Assembly: GCF_009720385.1 (NCBI RefSeq)
Contig: NZ_WARX01000001.1
Location: forward strand, 62,001 to 126,000
DNA length: 64,000 nt
Reading direction: 5' to 3'
DNA from: Catellatospora vulcania
Lineage (GTDB): Bacteria; Actinomycetota; Actinomycetes; Mycobacteriales; Micromonosporaceae
The notes under the pieces are model-generated. The model made no database searches. It saw only the letters and a program-made list of their open reading frames with translations, and was not told the origin of the DNA. The position numbers and the translations under genes were made by a program. Positions 16,065 through 23,964 of the stretch are shown one piece after another; position 1 is the stretch's first letter; the number at the start of each line of letters is the position of its first letter.

Positions 16065-17078
16065 TCAGAACGAGCAGTTGACCAGGTGGCACTCGGGGGT
16101 CAGCGCGACGCCGAACCTTGCCTGTACGCCGTCGCGGATGTGCGCGGCGAACTTCAGCACGTCCGCGGTGGTCGCTCCGCCGCGGTTGGTCAGGGCGAGG
16201 GTGTGCCGCGAGGAGAGCGCGACGGCGCCGTTGCCCCACTCGGTCCCGTAACCCGGACCGAACCCGGCCTGCTGGATGAGCCAGGCTGCGTGCAGCTTGG
16301 TGCCCTTGGCGTCCGGCTGGCCGGGGCAGTCCCGGGCCCGGTCCGGCACCTCGGCCAGCACCGGGTTCAGGAAGAACGACCCGACGCTCCAGGTGTCGTG
16401 GTCGGCGGGGTCCAGGACCATCTTGCGCTGGCGGCGCTGGGCCAGGACCGCCTCGCGCACGTCGGCCGGGTCCGCCGTGCCGCCGACCTCGATCCCCAGC
16501 CGCTCGGCGACCGCCGGGAACGTGACGGGGGCGGACTGCCCGTCGCGGCGCAGCCGGAACGTGACGTCCAGCACGACCCAGCGGTCGCTGTGCTTGAACA
16601 CCGACTGCCGGTGGCTGCCGAACCCGCACCGCTCCGGCGACCAGACCTCCACCTCGCCGGTGGTGCGGTCGTACACGGTGACCGACTCCAGCACGTCCGA
16701 GGTCACGGTGCCGTACGCGCCGACGTTCTGCACGGGTGTGCCGCCGACCGAGCCCGGGATGCCGGACAGCGCCTCGACCCCGGACAGGCCCTCCGCCAGC
16801 ACGGTACGCACGAGGTGATCCCACTCGACTCCGGCGGCGGCGGTGACCAGCTCGCCGTCGATGTCGAACTCGGCCGACTCCATCTTGACGACCGTGCCGT
16901 CCCAACCGACGTCGCCGACCACCAGGTTCGAGCCGCCACCCAGCACGAACAGCGGCTCGTCGGTCGTGCCCGCGTCGCGGAGCAACTCGATCGCGTGCGG
17001 CGTGCTGCGGGCGACTTCCAGCCGTCCTACCGGGCCACCGACCCGCATGGTGGTCAGCTCAGCAAACGTGATGGTCAC
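16065..17078 (-). CDS. murB: UDP-N-acetylenolpyruvoylglucosamine reductase MurB
   Basis: The 337-residue FAD enzyme reduces enolpyruvyl-UDP-GlcNAc to UDP-MurNAc with NADPH, the second committed step of peptidoglycan synthesis in the cytoplasm. FAD-binding motifs GGGSNLVV and GIPGSVGGTPVQNVGAYG are intact. The proton-donor Ser is in SVGSFFLNP. The C-terminus ECHLVNCSF is typical of type I MurB. The GTG start is supported by a TAGGCT box 7 nt upstream. It stands alone, apart from the dcw cluster, as usual for actinobacterial murB, and murA lies 45 kb away in the same window. It ends 22 bp from the convergent serine hydrolase. Confidence 0.95.
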   Translation of the reverse strand: MTITFAELTTMRVGGPVGRLEVARSTPHAIELLRDAGTTDEPLFVLGGGSNLVVGDVGWDGTVVKMESAEFDIDGELVTAAAGVEWDHLVRTVLAEGLSGVEALSGIPGSVGGTPVQNVGAYGTVTSDVLESVTVYDRTTGEVEVWSPERCGFGSHRQSVFKHSDRWVVLDVTFRLRRDGQSAPVTFPAVAERLGIEVGGTADPADVREAVLAQRRQRKMVLDPADHDTWSVGSFFLNPVLAEVPDRARDCPGQPDAKGTKLHAAWLIQQAGFGPGYGTEWGNGAVALSSRHTLALTNRGGATTADVLKFAAHIRDGVQARFGVALTPECHLVNCSF

Positions 17079-17085
17079 GGGCCGA

Positions 17086-17091
17086 AGCCTA
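17086..17091 (-). promoter_or_regulatory. -10 box of likely leaderless murB promoter
   Basis: On the minus strand TAGGCT lies 7 nt before the murB GTG, with no Shine-Dalgarno sequence between. Confidence 0.6.
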
Positions 17092-17138
17092 CCGAGCGGG
17101 CAGCACTCGCCACCCGGCGGTCGCCACGGCGGGCAAGG

Positions 17139-17558
17139 CTAGGAGCTCGTGCGGGGCTGGTTCAGGCGGATCATGTTCCCGGCCGGGTCGCGGAACGCGC
17201 AGTCGCGTACGCCGTAAGCCTGGTCCGCGGGCTCCTGGAGCACCTCGGCACCCGAAGCGCGGATGTGCTCGAAGGCGGCGTCCACGTCGTCGGTGGTGAA
17301 GATCAGCCCGCGCAGCAGGCCCTTGGCCAGCAGGTCGTACTGCTTCTGCTTGTCCTCGGCGGAGGCGTCCGGGTGGGAATCGGGGGTCTCGATGGTGATC
17401 TCGAGTTCGGGCTGGCCCGGCGGCACGACGGTCACCCAGCGCATGCCCTCGTAGCTGACATCGGTGCGGACCTCGAAACCGAGGACGTCGCGGTAGAACC
17501 CGAGGGCCTTGTCATGATCGTCGACGATGATGAAGCAGTGCGAGACCTTGATGTCCAT
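17139..17558 (-). CDS. VOC-family (glyoxalase/bleomycin-resistance-like) protein
   Basis: The 139-residue protein has the two beta-alpha-beta-beta-beta halves of the vicinal oxygen chelate fold: KALGFYRDVLGFEVRTDV in the first half and FRDPAGNMIRLNQP in the second. A metal-binding Glu seems replaced at the last position, since the usual D-P-D/x-G-N-x-x-E ends in Arg-Leu. It may therefore be a ligand-binding or degenerate member. ATG at 17558 was chosen because TAACGT lies 7 nt upstream; a GTG nine bases earlier falls inside that box. It is transcribed away from the acyltransferase. Confidence 0.8.
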   Translation of the reverse strand: MDIKVSHCFIIVDDHDKALGFYRDVLGFEVRTDVSYEGMRWVTVVPPGQPELEITIETPDSHPDASAEDKQKQYDLLAKGLLRGLIFTTDDVDAAFEHIRASGAEVLQEPADQAYGVRDCAFRDPAGNMIRLNQPRTSS

Positions 17559-17565
17559 GTGACTC

Positions 17566-17571
17566 ACGTTA
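17566..17571 (-). promoter_or_regulatory. -10 box of likely leaderless VOC-gene promoter
   Basis: On the minus strand TAACGT lies 7 nt before the ATG of the VOC gene. Confidence 0.55.
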
Positions 17572-17668
17572 CCGACGACGACCGGCCGAAGCGGCTTGCC
17601 TGCTCAGTGCGTCCCGCATGATCGGCCGGTCCTAGATCACCGGGGCAGCGAACCTGATCATCGGCCGG

Positions 17669-17674
17669 TAGCAT
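17669..17674 (+). promoter_or_regulatory. -10 box of likely leaderless acyltransferase promoter
   Basis: TAGCAT lies 7 nt before the ATG at 17682 and no ribosome binding site is present. Confidence 0.6.
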
Positions 17675-17681
17675 CTGGCCG

Positions 17682-19019
17682 ATGCACCGCCAGCACAACC
17701 CCCGTCCCGACGAGCGCATGCAATGGATGGACGCCCTGCGGGCCATCGCTGCCGGCACCGTCGTCGTCTTCCACCTCGTCAGTTACGGCTTCCCCGCCCT
17801 GCGCCCCCTGTGGCTGGTCCGCCAGATCGACCTCGGGCGGTACGGGGTGATGCTCTTCTTCCTGGTGAGCGGGTACGTGATCGCCATGGCGCTGGAGCGC
17901 TACCGGCACCTCGGCGCCTTCTGGATCGGGCGGGTGTTCCGGCTCTACCCCGCCTACCTCGTCTCCGCCCTGGCCATGGCGGCGGTGCTGATGACCGGCT
18001 ACCGGCCCTATCGCGCATACGATCTCGGCGACCCGGCGATCTCGGCGATCTCCCATGCCGCGATGCTCGGCGAGTTCACCGGCGCCTCACCACTGGTCGG
18101 GGTCTACTGGACCCTCTCCTACGAGATGGTCTTCTACCTCGTGGTCTCGGCGCTGTTCGTGTTCGGGCTGCAACGCCGGGCGCACTGGTGGGCGCTCGGG
18201 CTCGCCGGCGTGGCACTGCTGCTCGGCGGAGTGCTGCCCGGGGCCCTCATCGGCGTCGCGGACAGTCACCGCCTCATCGCCGCGTCGGCGCTGCTCCTGC
18301 TGCTGGCGGGAAGCATCGCCGCGTACGTCTGGGGCGGCCGGCGGGCCTGGGTCGGGGCCGGGCTGGGCGGCCTGGCGCTGCTCGGCTACGTCGCGCTCAA
18401 CGGGCGGCTCTGGGAACGGACCCAGGCCATCGCCTCCTGGAACGTGCTGACCTTGCTCGCCATCATGTTCGCCGGCAGCGTCGTCTTCTACGCCCACCGT
18501 GGTGTCCTGCGGCGGCCGGTCGCCTTCGCGGTGCTCGCGGCCGTCCTGGTGGAGATCGTCGCCGCGACGTGGGTGCACCTCGCGGACCAGCCGTGGGCTG
18601 CACACCGGCTCGCGTCCATGCGGCAGAACGCGCTGGTCACGCTGCTCGCGGTCGTGATCACCTTCGCCGCCGTGTTCATGCTGCGCAACCGGAGGTTCCC
18701 GCGCGCCCTGATCTGGCTGGGCCGGGTCAGCTACTCCACCTACCTCTTCCACAACGTCGTCCTCTTCGCGCTGCTGTCGGCGATCCGGCCGGCGCGCATG
18801 AGCTGGCCGGCACAGGCCGTGCTGTTCGTCGCGACCCTCATCGCGATCCTCGTGGTCTCGGAACTGTCCTACCGGCTCGTCGAGCGGCCCGGCCAGGCGC
18901 TGGCCAAGCGGCTCTCGCGTCGCTTCCGCGCAGACGAGCCGCAGCCCGGCCCGCGCCCGCCCGTGCCGTCGCAGCGGACCGAGCCGGATCCCGTGGCGGA
19001 ACCCGCCGCCGCGAGGTGA
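17682..19019 (+). CDS. Membrane acyltransferase, family 3 (OafA/NodX-like)
   Basis: The 445-residue integral membrane protein has about ten transmembrane segments and the family-3 acyltransferase pattern. WMDALRAIAAGTVVVFHL at the N-terminus contains the conserved His, followed by GVMLFFLVSGYVI, an Arg-rich loop FWIGRVFRLYPAY, and TLSYEMVFYL. Such enzymes O-acetylate or otherwise acylate surface polysaccharides or secondary-metabolite sugars. The last 45 residues form a Pro/Arg-rich cytoplasmic tail. No glycan cluster is adjacent, so the acceptor is unknown. Confidence 0.85.
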   Translation: MHRQHNPRPDERMQWMDALRAIAAGTVVVFHLVSYGFPALRPLWLVRQIDLGRYGVMLFFLVSGYVIAMALERYRHLGAFWIGRVFRLYPAYLVSALAMAAVLMTGYRPYRAYDLGDPAISAISHAAMLGEFTGASPLVGVYWTLSYEMVFYLVVSALFVFGLQRRAHWWALGLAGVALLLGGVLPGALIGVADSHRLIAASALLLLLAGSIAAYVWGGRRAWVGAGLGGLALLGYVALNGRLWERTQAIASWNVLTLLAIMFAGSVVFYAHRGVLRRPVAFAVLAAVLVEIVAATWVHLADQPWAAHRLASMRQNALVTLLAVVITFAAVFMLRNRRFPRALIWLGRVSYSTYLFHNVVLFALLSAIRPARMSWPAQAVLFVATLIAILVVSELSYRLVERPGQALAKRLSRRFRADEPQPGPRPPVPSQRTEPDPVAEPAAAR

Positions 19020-19186
19020 GCAGCGACGCCGGCCGTCCGCAGGGGAGCCGGCGGATGCCGGGTAGGGCCCTGCGGCCCGACGGAAGGCGAAAGCGCGAGG
19101 TCGATGGGCTTTGATAAGCCCCGTGTTATCGCACGGCCGGAGAACCGACCTTGATCGGGACCTGGAGGCTTCGGCAGGGTGAGGCC

Positions 19187-19273
19187 ATGCACCTGGACCT
19201 GACCACCATGTATGCGATGCACGTGCTGTTCCCGCCGGACCCGGCCGCGCAGTCCCGAGGGGCCGTCAAGTGA
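19187..19273 (+). CDS. Candidate 28-residue leader ORF before MFS exporter
   Basis: An ATG 7 nt after AGGG opens a 28-codon frame beginning MHLDLTTMYAMHVLF. Its TGA overlaps the GTG of the MFS gene as GTGA, the arrangement of translational coupling. The peptide shows no recognisable family. Short leaders before efflux pumps often mediate antibiotic-induced attenuation in actinobacteria, but no terminator/antiterminator pair was resolved here. The 165 bp before it (19020-19186) show nothing else. Confidence 0.4.
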   Translation: MHLDLTTMYAMHVLFPPDPAAQSRGAVK

Positions 19274-20640
19274 ACCCGGAGGCAAGGAGGCTACCGACCG
19301 GGTTCGGGCGGCTGTGGACCGCACAGACGGTGTCCTCGCTCGGTGACGGGGTGATGCACGCGGCCCTGCCGCTGCTCGCGTTGACCCTGACGCGGGATCC
19401 GATGGCACTGGCCGTCGTCACGGCCGCCGGGACCCTGCCCTGGCTGCTCTTCGGGATACTCGGCGGTGCGCTGGTGGACCGCTGGGACCGCCGACGCACG
19501 ATGTGGACGGCGGACATCGCGCGCGCGGCACTGCTCGCGATACCGGTGTCCGCCGCCGCGCTCGACGTGCTGAGCATCCCGCTGCTCGCGGCCGTCGCCT
19601 TCCTGCTCAGCCTCGGCGGCCTCTTCTTCGACACGGCCGCCACGGCCTATCTGCCAGACCTGCTCGGCCGCGATCCCGCATTCCTGGAGCGTGCCAACGC
19701 CCGCCTGCGCGGTGCCCAGACCGCCATGTCCGGCTTCGCGGGGCCGCCTGCGGGCAGTGCGCTGCTCGTGCTCGGGCGGGCGGCGCCGCTGCTCGCCGAC
19801 GCGGTGTCGTTCGCGCTCTCCGCCGTGCTCGTGCGGTCGCTGCCCGCCGTGCCCCGGCCCGCACCCGCGGCCCGCGAGTCGCTGCTCCGGCAGGCGCGGG
19901 CCGGGGCCGCGTACGTCTTCCGGGATCGGCTGCTGCTCGGGCTCGCGCTCCGTCCGGCGGTCGGGAACGTCGCCTTCCTCGCCGTGGAGACCGTGCTCGC
20001 CCTGTTCGCGCACGACCGTCTCGGTATGGGCGCCTTCGGCTTCGGCCTGCTCCTGACGGCCGAGGCCACCGGCGGCCTGCTCGGCGCGGGCATCGCCTCC
20101 TTCCTCGGCCGGCGACTCGGCACCGGCACCGCGCTGATCTGCACGGCCATGGTCGAAGGGCTCGCCATCCTGGGGCTCGCCGCCGCCCCGAATCCTTACG
20201 TGGCCGGGCTCGCGCTCGCTGCCTGCGGGGCCGGCATGGGCGCCACGATGGTGCTCGGCCCCTCCCTGCGGCAGGCGATCGTCCCGGCTCACCTGATGGG
20301 CCGCGTCGCCTCCACCTCCCGCATGCTCGCCATGTGCGCCGCCCCGTTCGGTGCCTTCCTCGGCGGCTGGCTGGCCACCACGTACGACGTACGCACCCCG
20401 CTCTACGCCGCCGCCGGTCTCCTCATTGCCATGACCGCCATCACGGCGACCATGACCAGCAACCGCCGGGTCGAGGCGGCGCTGCGTGGTTCTTCCGACC
20501 TTGAGAGTCCGGCTGAGGAAAGCCACCCGCCGACCGGATCGCGTGGGAAGCAGCTACCAGCGACCCTCCGCCGTCCACTGCCTCAGCTCCCCGCTCATCA
20601 TGCGTTCCCAAAAGAGCCCGGCGTTGTCGCGAAAGTATAA
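19270..20640 (+). CDS. MFS exporter (EntS/MFS_3-like)
   Basis: The 456-residue membrane protein has twelve predicted segments and the MFS motif A variant GGALVDRWDRRRTM in loop 2-3. It resembles the enterobactin exporter/MFS_3 branch (macrolide or siderophore efflux), with SLGDGVMHAALPLL in helix 1. The family normally ends near residue 405-415; here a hydrophilic tail of about 50 residues with Pro/Ser/His follows. The tail runs 87 bp into the convergent lower-GC gene, which suggests that the original end was lost. The GTG start overlaps a 28-codon ORF. Confidence 0.8.
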   Translation: MNPEARRLPTGFGRLWTAQTVSSLGDGVMHAALPLLALTLTRDPMALAVVTAAGTLPWLLFGILGGALVDRWDRRRTMWTADIARAALLAIPVSAAALDVLSIPLLAAVAFLLSLGGLFFDTAATAYLPDLLGRDPAFLERANARLRGAQTAMSGFAGPPAGSALLVLGRAAPLLADAVSFALSAVLVRSLPAVPRPAPAARESLLRQARAGAAYVFRDRLLLGLALRPAVGNVAFLAVETVLALFAHDRLGMGAFGFGLLLTAEATGGLLGAGIASFLGRRLGTGTALICTAMVEGLAILGLAAAPNPYVAGLALAACGAGMGATMVLGPSLRQAIVPAHLMGRVASTSRMLAMCAAPFGAFLGGWLATTYDVRTPLYAAAGLLIAMTAITATMTSNRRVEAALRGSSDLESPAEESHPPTGSRGKQLPATLRRPLPQLPAHHAFPKEPGVVAKV

Positions 20641-21051
20641 ATGTGGTCCGTTGAAGGCGTCGGCATCGCCCACCAGAAGTGCTTTTGCTTCGGCGAATTC
20701 CTGTGGGCTCAATTCGATCTGCTCGCCGGGGACTATCGCCGCCAGGTACTTGATCGGTTGCCGGACGAAAGCGCCATCCGTGAACACGTCAACGTGCAAC
20801 TCGGCATCGTAGACGGGCAGTGACGACGCATTCAGGACCTTGATGACGTCGGATCGGTTGTCTTTCCAGAAGCCGATTCTCGCCGCTTGGTCGCGCGCCT
20901 GATCCGCCATCTGCTGACGCCGCGCCTGCTCCGCCCTCTGGTCGCGTTCTGACTCGACCTTGAACAGCCGGTAGGCGACATATCCCGCGACACCCGCAAG
21001 AATCATTCCACCGAATGATCCGATCGCGTCAAGGGTGCTCCAGAAATCCAC
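20554..21051 (-). CDS. Membrane-anchored hypothetical protein
   Basis: The 165-residue product has one N-terminal transmembrane segment (FGGMILAGVAGYVAYRLF) followed by a charged Arg/Gln/Glu coiled-coil of about 35 residues. A C-terminal globular domain contains an immunoglobulin-like stretch (LPVYDAELHVDVF) and ends FWERMMSGELRQWTAEGRW. I do not recognise a family. GTG at 21051 was chosen because TACCTT lies 7 nt upstream; the ATG 13 codons earlier has no signal. The DNA is visibly less GC-rich than its neighbours, and the 3' end overlaps the convergent MFS gene, which together suggest acquisition. Confidence 0.6.
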   Translation of the reverse strand: MDFWSTLDAIGSFGGMILAGVAGYVAYRLFKVESERDQRAEQARRQQMADQARDQAARIGFWKDNRSDVIKVLNASSLPVYDAELHVDVFTDGAFVRQPIKYLAAIVPGEQIELSPQEFAEAKALLVGDADAFNGPHLYFRDNAGLFWERMMSGELRQWTAEGRW

Positions 21052-21058
21052 AAAACAG

Positions 21059-21064
21059 AAGGTA
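21059..21064 (-). promoter_or_regulatory. -10 box of likely leaderless promoter (hypothetical membrane protein)
   Basis: On the minus strand TACCTT lies 7 nt before the GTG at 21051. The 220 bp upstream (21065-21286) contain no supported gene. Confidence 0.5.
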
Positions 21065-21286
21065 ACGCCGGGCCTCAACCAAAACGCCATCCGAGGTGGT
21101 GGGGAAAGTGTCCGGTCGTCGAGAGCGGAGAGCTGCCCGAACCGTGGCCTGCGTCAACGGGCGGTTTGGTCCTGGGCCGAACCGGAGCGCCGTGCCCGGG
21201 GCCGGGCCGGTGTCGAGGGCCGGAACCTTCGGAACGGATGGCCGTAGCCGGCCGGGACAAAGTCGCCCGCGGTCGCGCATACGTTT

Positions 21287-21323
21287 GAAGCCGCCGATCT
21301 GCTTCTCGCAGGTCAGCGGCTTC
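21287..21323 (-). terminator. Hairpin terminator of tRNA-Arg
   Basis: GAAGCCGC and GCGGCTTC form the outer stem and CTGC/GCAG an inner one. It lies 18 nt after the tRNA 3' end on the minus strand. Confidence 0.6.
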
Positions 21324-21340
21324 TTTGTGCTGGTGGTGAG

Positions 21341-21415
21341 TGGTGCCCCCGGCAGGATTCGAACCTGCGCCCCCGCCTCCGGAGGGCGGTGCTCTATCCC
21401 CTGAGCTACGGGGGC
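21341..21415 (-). tRNA. tRNA-Arg (anticodon CCG)
   Basis: The minus strand folds as a full cloverleaf. The acceptor stem GCCCCCG pairs with CGGGGGC, the D arm is GCTC/GAGC, the anticodon stem CCGCC/GGCGG encloses the loop CTCCGGA with anticodon CCG, and the T arm GCAGG/CCTGC holds TTCGAAT. The discriminator is A and the 3' CCA is encoded. The variable loop has four bases. It decodes CGG, a frequent Arg codon in this GC-rich genome. No integrated element is seen next to it. Confidence 0.97.
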
Positions 21416-21595
21416 TCAGCGACCGTCAAAGAGTAGCAGGTCCCCTTCGTGGCCTCGAATCGGTATCCGGCTCGGCCGTTCGGCCGATGGCGTGTCGTGT
21501 CGATCATCGGTTCAGGGCCGGTTAATCCGATCCTGCCCCTGCTGGCTGCGGGTGACGATGTGGCGTTGCACCACTTCCACCCCTCCGGAGGACTC

Positions 21596-22357
21596 ATGAA
21601 CAAGCGTCTGCTGGCGCCGCTGGCCGTCGTCTCGCTGGCGGCTGTGGGCGCCGGACTCGCCACGCTGTTCGCCATGCCCGCGCAGGCGGCACACCCAGCG
21701 CCGACCGCTCCGTACGACGCGGTGTTGCACCAGCCGCACCACAACACCAAGGCGAAGGTCTTCACGCGCGGCTGCACGGAGATCGGCAACCTCGCCGCGG
21801 CCGACAAGGACGGCTGGGTGTTCAACATCGCGCCGGACGAGTTCGACACCGCCGTCGGCATGTGGGCGAAGTTCGACACCGGCAGCGGCCAGGTGACCAC
21901 GTACATCAAGGACTCCGATGCCGACGCGTACCCGCACGGGTTCGCCAACGCCACCAACAAGCATCTGGCCTGGGTGGTCGTGCCGGCCGGCTGGACGCTG
22001 CTGGACGCCGAGGGCAAGAGCGTCGGCAGCAAGGACGTGGACCGGATCGTGGTGACGCACACCTGCGCCGGTGAGGGTGGCAACACCCCGTCGCCGTTCC
22101 CGTCGGAGTCGCCGAGCGGCACGCCGACGCCGGGGACGCCGACTCCGGGCACGCCGACCCCTGGCACGACCGAGACGCCTGGCACGTCGGAGACGCCGGA
22201 CGTGCCGGGCGACTCGCCGTCGCCGTCGGAGCCGGGCCTGCCGGTGACCGGCGCGGCCGTGACCGTCTTCGCCGCCGTGGGCCTGGCCCTGGTCGTCGGC
22301 GGGGTGGGCACGCTGTTCCTGGTGCGCCGCCGCCGCGATCTGCCGACCGAGATCTGA
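21596..22357 (+). CDS. LPXTG-type cell-wall surface protein
   Basis: The 253-residue protein has a signal peptide (MNKRLLAPLAVV start, cleavage near MPAQAA), a globular domain with two Cys (RGCTEIG and VTHTCAG), then a Pro/Thr/Gly/Ser linker with GTPTP repeats. It ends with LPVTG, a hydrophobic segment and an RRRR tail: the sorting signal for a sortase that links it to peptidoglycan. GGAGG lies 4 nt before the ATG, so the long upstream extension is discarded. No sortase gene is in the window. The domain resembles the small wall-associated proteins common in actinobacteria; function unknown. Confidence 0.8.
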   Translation: MNKRLLAPLAVVSLAAVGAGLATLFAMPAQAAHPAPTAPYDAVLHQPHHNTKAKVFTRGCTEIGNLAAADKDGWVFNIAPDEFDTAVGMWAKFDTGSGQVTTYIKDSDADAYPHGFANATNKHLAWVVVPAGWTLLDAEGKSVGSKDVDRIVVTHTCAGEGGNTPSPFPSESPSGTPTPGTPTPGTPTPGTTETPGTSETPDVPGDSPSPSEPGLPVTGAAVTVFAAVGLALVVGGVGTLFLVRRRRDLPTEI

Positions 22358-22389
22358 TCGCGAGTCGGTCCTGACCCGGGCACGAAGAG

Positions 22390-22431
22390 ATGATGAAGGC
22401 CCCGCCGGAGTTCTGGCGGGGCCTTCATCAT
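22390..22431. terminator. Bidirectional hairpin terminator
   Basis: Perfect 17-bp arms ATGATGAAGGCCCCGCC and their complement enclose an 8-nt loop between the convergent LPVTG and DUF305 genes. The A-rich left and T-rich right ends of the stem fit use in both directions. Confidence 0.85.
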
Positions 22432-22442
22432 GCGTACACCGT

Positions 22443-23069
22443 TCAGCGTTTGGCGAGCGTGGCCTGCAGTTGCTGCATCTCGGAGATCTCCAGCGTCTGG
22501 CGGGCCTTCATGCCCTTGGCCAGCCAGAGCACGTCGGGATCGTCGGTCCGGGTCAGCACGGCGTCGACCATGTGCACGCCGCCCAGGTGATGTTTGATCA
22601 TCATCTCCAGGAACAGGCGGTCGACGTCCTTGCCGGCGGCGTTCTCCAGCGCGGTCATCTCCTGCGGCGTGGCCATGCCTGGCATCAGGTTGCCGTTCAG
22701 TGCCGCGTCACCGTCGGGCATCCAGGCCATCGGCTTGGCGGCGGAGTTGAGGTTGAGGCCCCAGTCCCGCAGCCACTGGCCCATGATGCCGATCTGGCCC
22801 TGCTGGGTCAGCGCGATGTCCTCGCCGATGGTCCGCACCTCGTGCGCGTAGCCCTTCTTGGCGGCGATCATGCCCATGGCGACGGCCTGAGCGTGGTGCG
22901 ACGTCATGTCACGGGCGAAGCCGGCGGCGGCCGAGTCGTCGGCCGGGGTGCCGGGCGCGGCCAGCCGGGTCACGCCGAAACCGATGGCGAGCCCGACCAG
23001 CAGCGCGAGCGCCACGGAGAGGGCCAGCCCTCGCGTGCTGAACCGAGGGCTGTTCCCCACGTCCGTCAT
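22443..23069 (-). CDS. DUF305 protein, membrane-anchored, ferritin-like
   Basis: The 208-residue protein has an N-terminal transmembrane anchor (ALSVALALLVGLAIGFGV) and an extracytoplasmic four-helix DUF305 domain. Its hallmark His pairs are present: MTSHHAQAVAMG near residue 57 and MMIKHHLGGVHM near residue 157, with a Met-rich MPDGD/MPGM loop. These suggest metal (probably copper) binding. GGAG lies just before the ATG. The gene follows the DUF3105 gene by 10 bp on the same strand, and this pair commonly occurs together in actinobacteria. Confidence 0.85.
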   Translation of the reverse strand: MTDVGNSPRFSTRGLALSVALALLVGLAIGFGVTRLAAPGTPADDSAAAGFARDMTSHHAQAVAMGMIAAKKGYAHEVRTIGEDIALTQQGQIGIMGQWLRDWGLNLNSAAKPMAWMPDGDAALNGNLMPGMATPQEMTALENAAGKDVDRLFLEMMIKHHLGGVHMVDAVLTRTDDPDVLWLAKGMKARQTLEISEMQQLQATLAKR

Positions 23070-23079
23070 GGTGCTCCTG

Positions 23080-23892
23080 TCAGCCCTGCTGCTGCTGGGC
23101 GAGTGCGGCGGCCTGCTCCTCGGTCAGCGGCTTGTCGCCGGTGGCGGTGTTGCCGCCGGAGCACGTCGCGCCCGCTTCCTGGGTCGCGTTCACGCGCAGC
23201 GCGCCGATGAAGTCGTCGATCCGGGAGTCGCTCGCGTCGTCGACCTTGAGCTGGTACGACCAGGCCTGCAGGGAGATCGGCTTGTCCAGGTTCGCGACCG
23301 GGCTCATCAGCATCATCTCCTTGCCCTCGACCTTGGCGGCCAGCTTGGCCACCTGGTCGGCGGGCAGGTCCGCGCGGTACGTGACCCAGACGGCGCCGTG
23401 CTCGAGGCTGTGCACCGCGTGCTCGTTGGGGATGGGCGCGTCGTAGACGTTGCCCATGCACTGCTGCCACACGTAGCTGTGCGTGCCGCCGACCGGCGGG
23501 CTCTGCTCGTACTTCTCCTGGTTGTACGTGTGGTTGCTCTTGAGCTCGGTGGTGACGTGCGTGATGCCGTCGATGCTGCCGGCGCGCGTCTCCCAGTCGT
23601 AGCCCGCGCCGCCCGGCTTGAACGCCGCCCAGGCGCCCCAGCCGATGATGCCGACCGCGAGCAGGCCGACGGCGGCGAACATGGCGATGGGGCCCCAGTT
23701 GCGGCCCTGGTTGACCTTGATCGGCGTGATCGGCTTGCGCGGGCCGCCGGCCTTCGGCGGGGTCTTGCCGCCGCCGGTGGTGGTCTTGGTGCCGGGCTTG
23801 GCGCCGGCCGCGGGCTTGCCGCCGACCTTCACGAGACCGGGGCGGTGCTGCTCCCCGCCAGGCGTGCTGATGCTCATCGTGGTGTCCGTCAC
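23080..23892 (-). CDS. DUF3105 membrane protein
   Basis: The 270-residue protein has a long cytoplasmic Gly/Lys/Pro-rich N-terminus, a transmembrane helix near residues 68-90 and an exported DUF3105 domain. The conserved core PVGGTHSYVWQQCMGNVYDAPIPNEHAVHSLEHG contains (in separate parts) one Cys and four His that could bind a metal. A second Cys lies near the C-terminus (ATCSGG), and the protein ends in Gln repeats. It is operonic with the DUF305 gene. Function is unknown; association with copper-type chemistry is inferred from its partner. The GTG start is weak, and an ATG five codons later is possible. Confidence 0.8.
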   Translation of the reverse strand: MTDTTMSISTPGGEQHRPGLVKVGGKPAAGAKPGTKTTTGGGKTPPKAGGPRKPITPIKVNQGRNWGPIAMFAAVGLLAVGIIGWGAWAAFKPGGAGYDWETRAGSIDGITHVTTELKSNHTYNQEKYEQSPPVGGTHSYVWQQCMGNVYDAPIPNEHAVHSLEHGAVWVTYRADLPADQVAKLAAKVEGKEMMLMSPVANLDKPISLQAWSYQLKVDDASDSRIDDFIGALRVNATQEAGATCSGGNTATGDKPLTEEQAAALAQQQQG

Positions 23893-23952
23893 ATCGAGGG
23901 GATGGGCGCGCCCGCCGAGCGGTGGGACGCGGAGGGCAGAAGTCTACCCGGT

Positions 23953-23958
23953 TAGCAT
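23953..23958 (+). promoter_or_regulatory. -10 box of likely leaderless argS promoter
   Basis: TAGCAT lies 6 nt before the argS GTG at 23965; no ribosome binding site is seen. Confidence 0.6.
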
Positions 23959-23964
23959 GGCCGG

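Noticed and set aside
21287-21415. tRNA-Arg region as an att site of an integrated element
   Set aside because: No integrase and no repeated tRNA 3' end were found nearby in the window.
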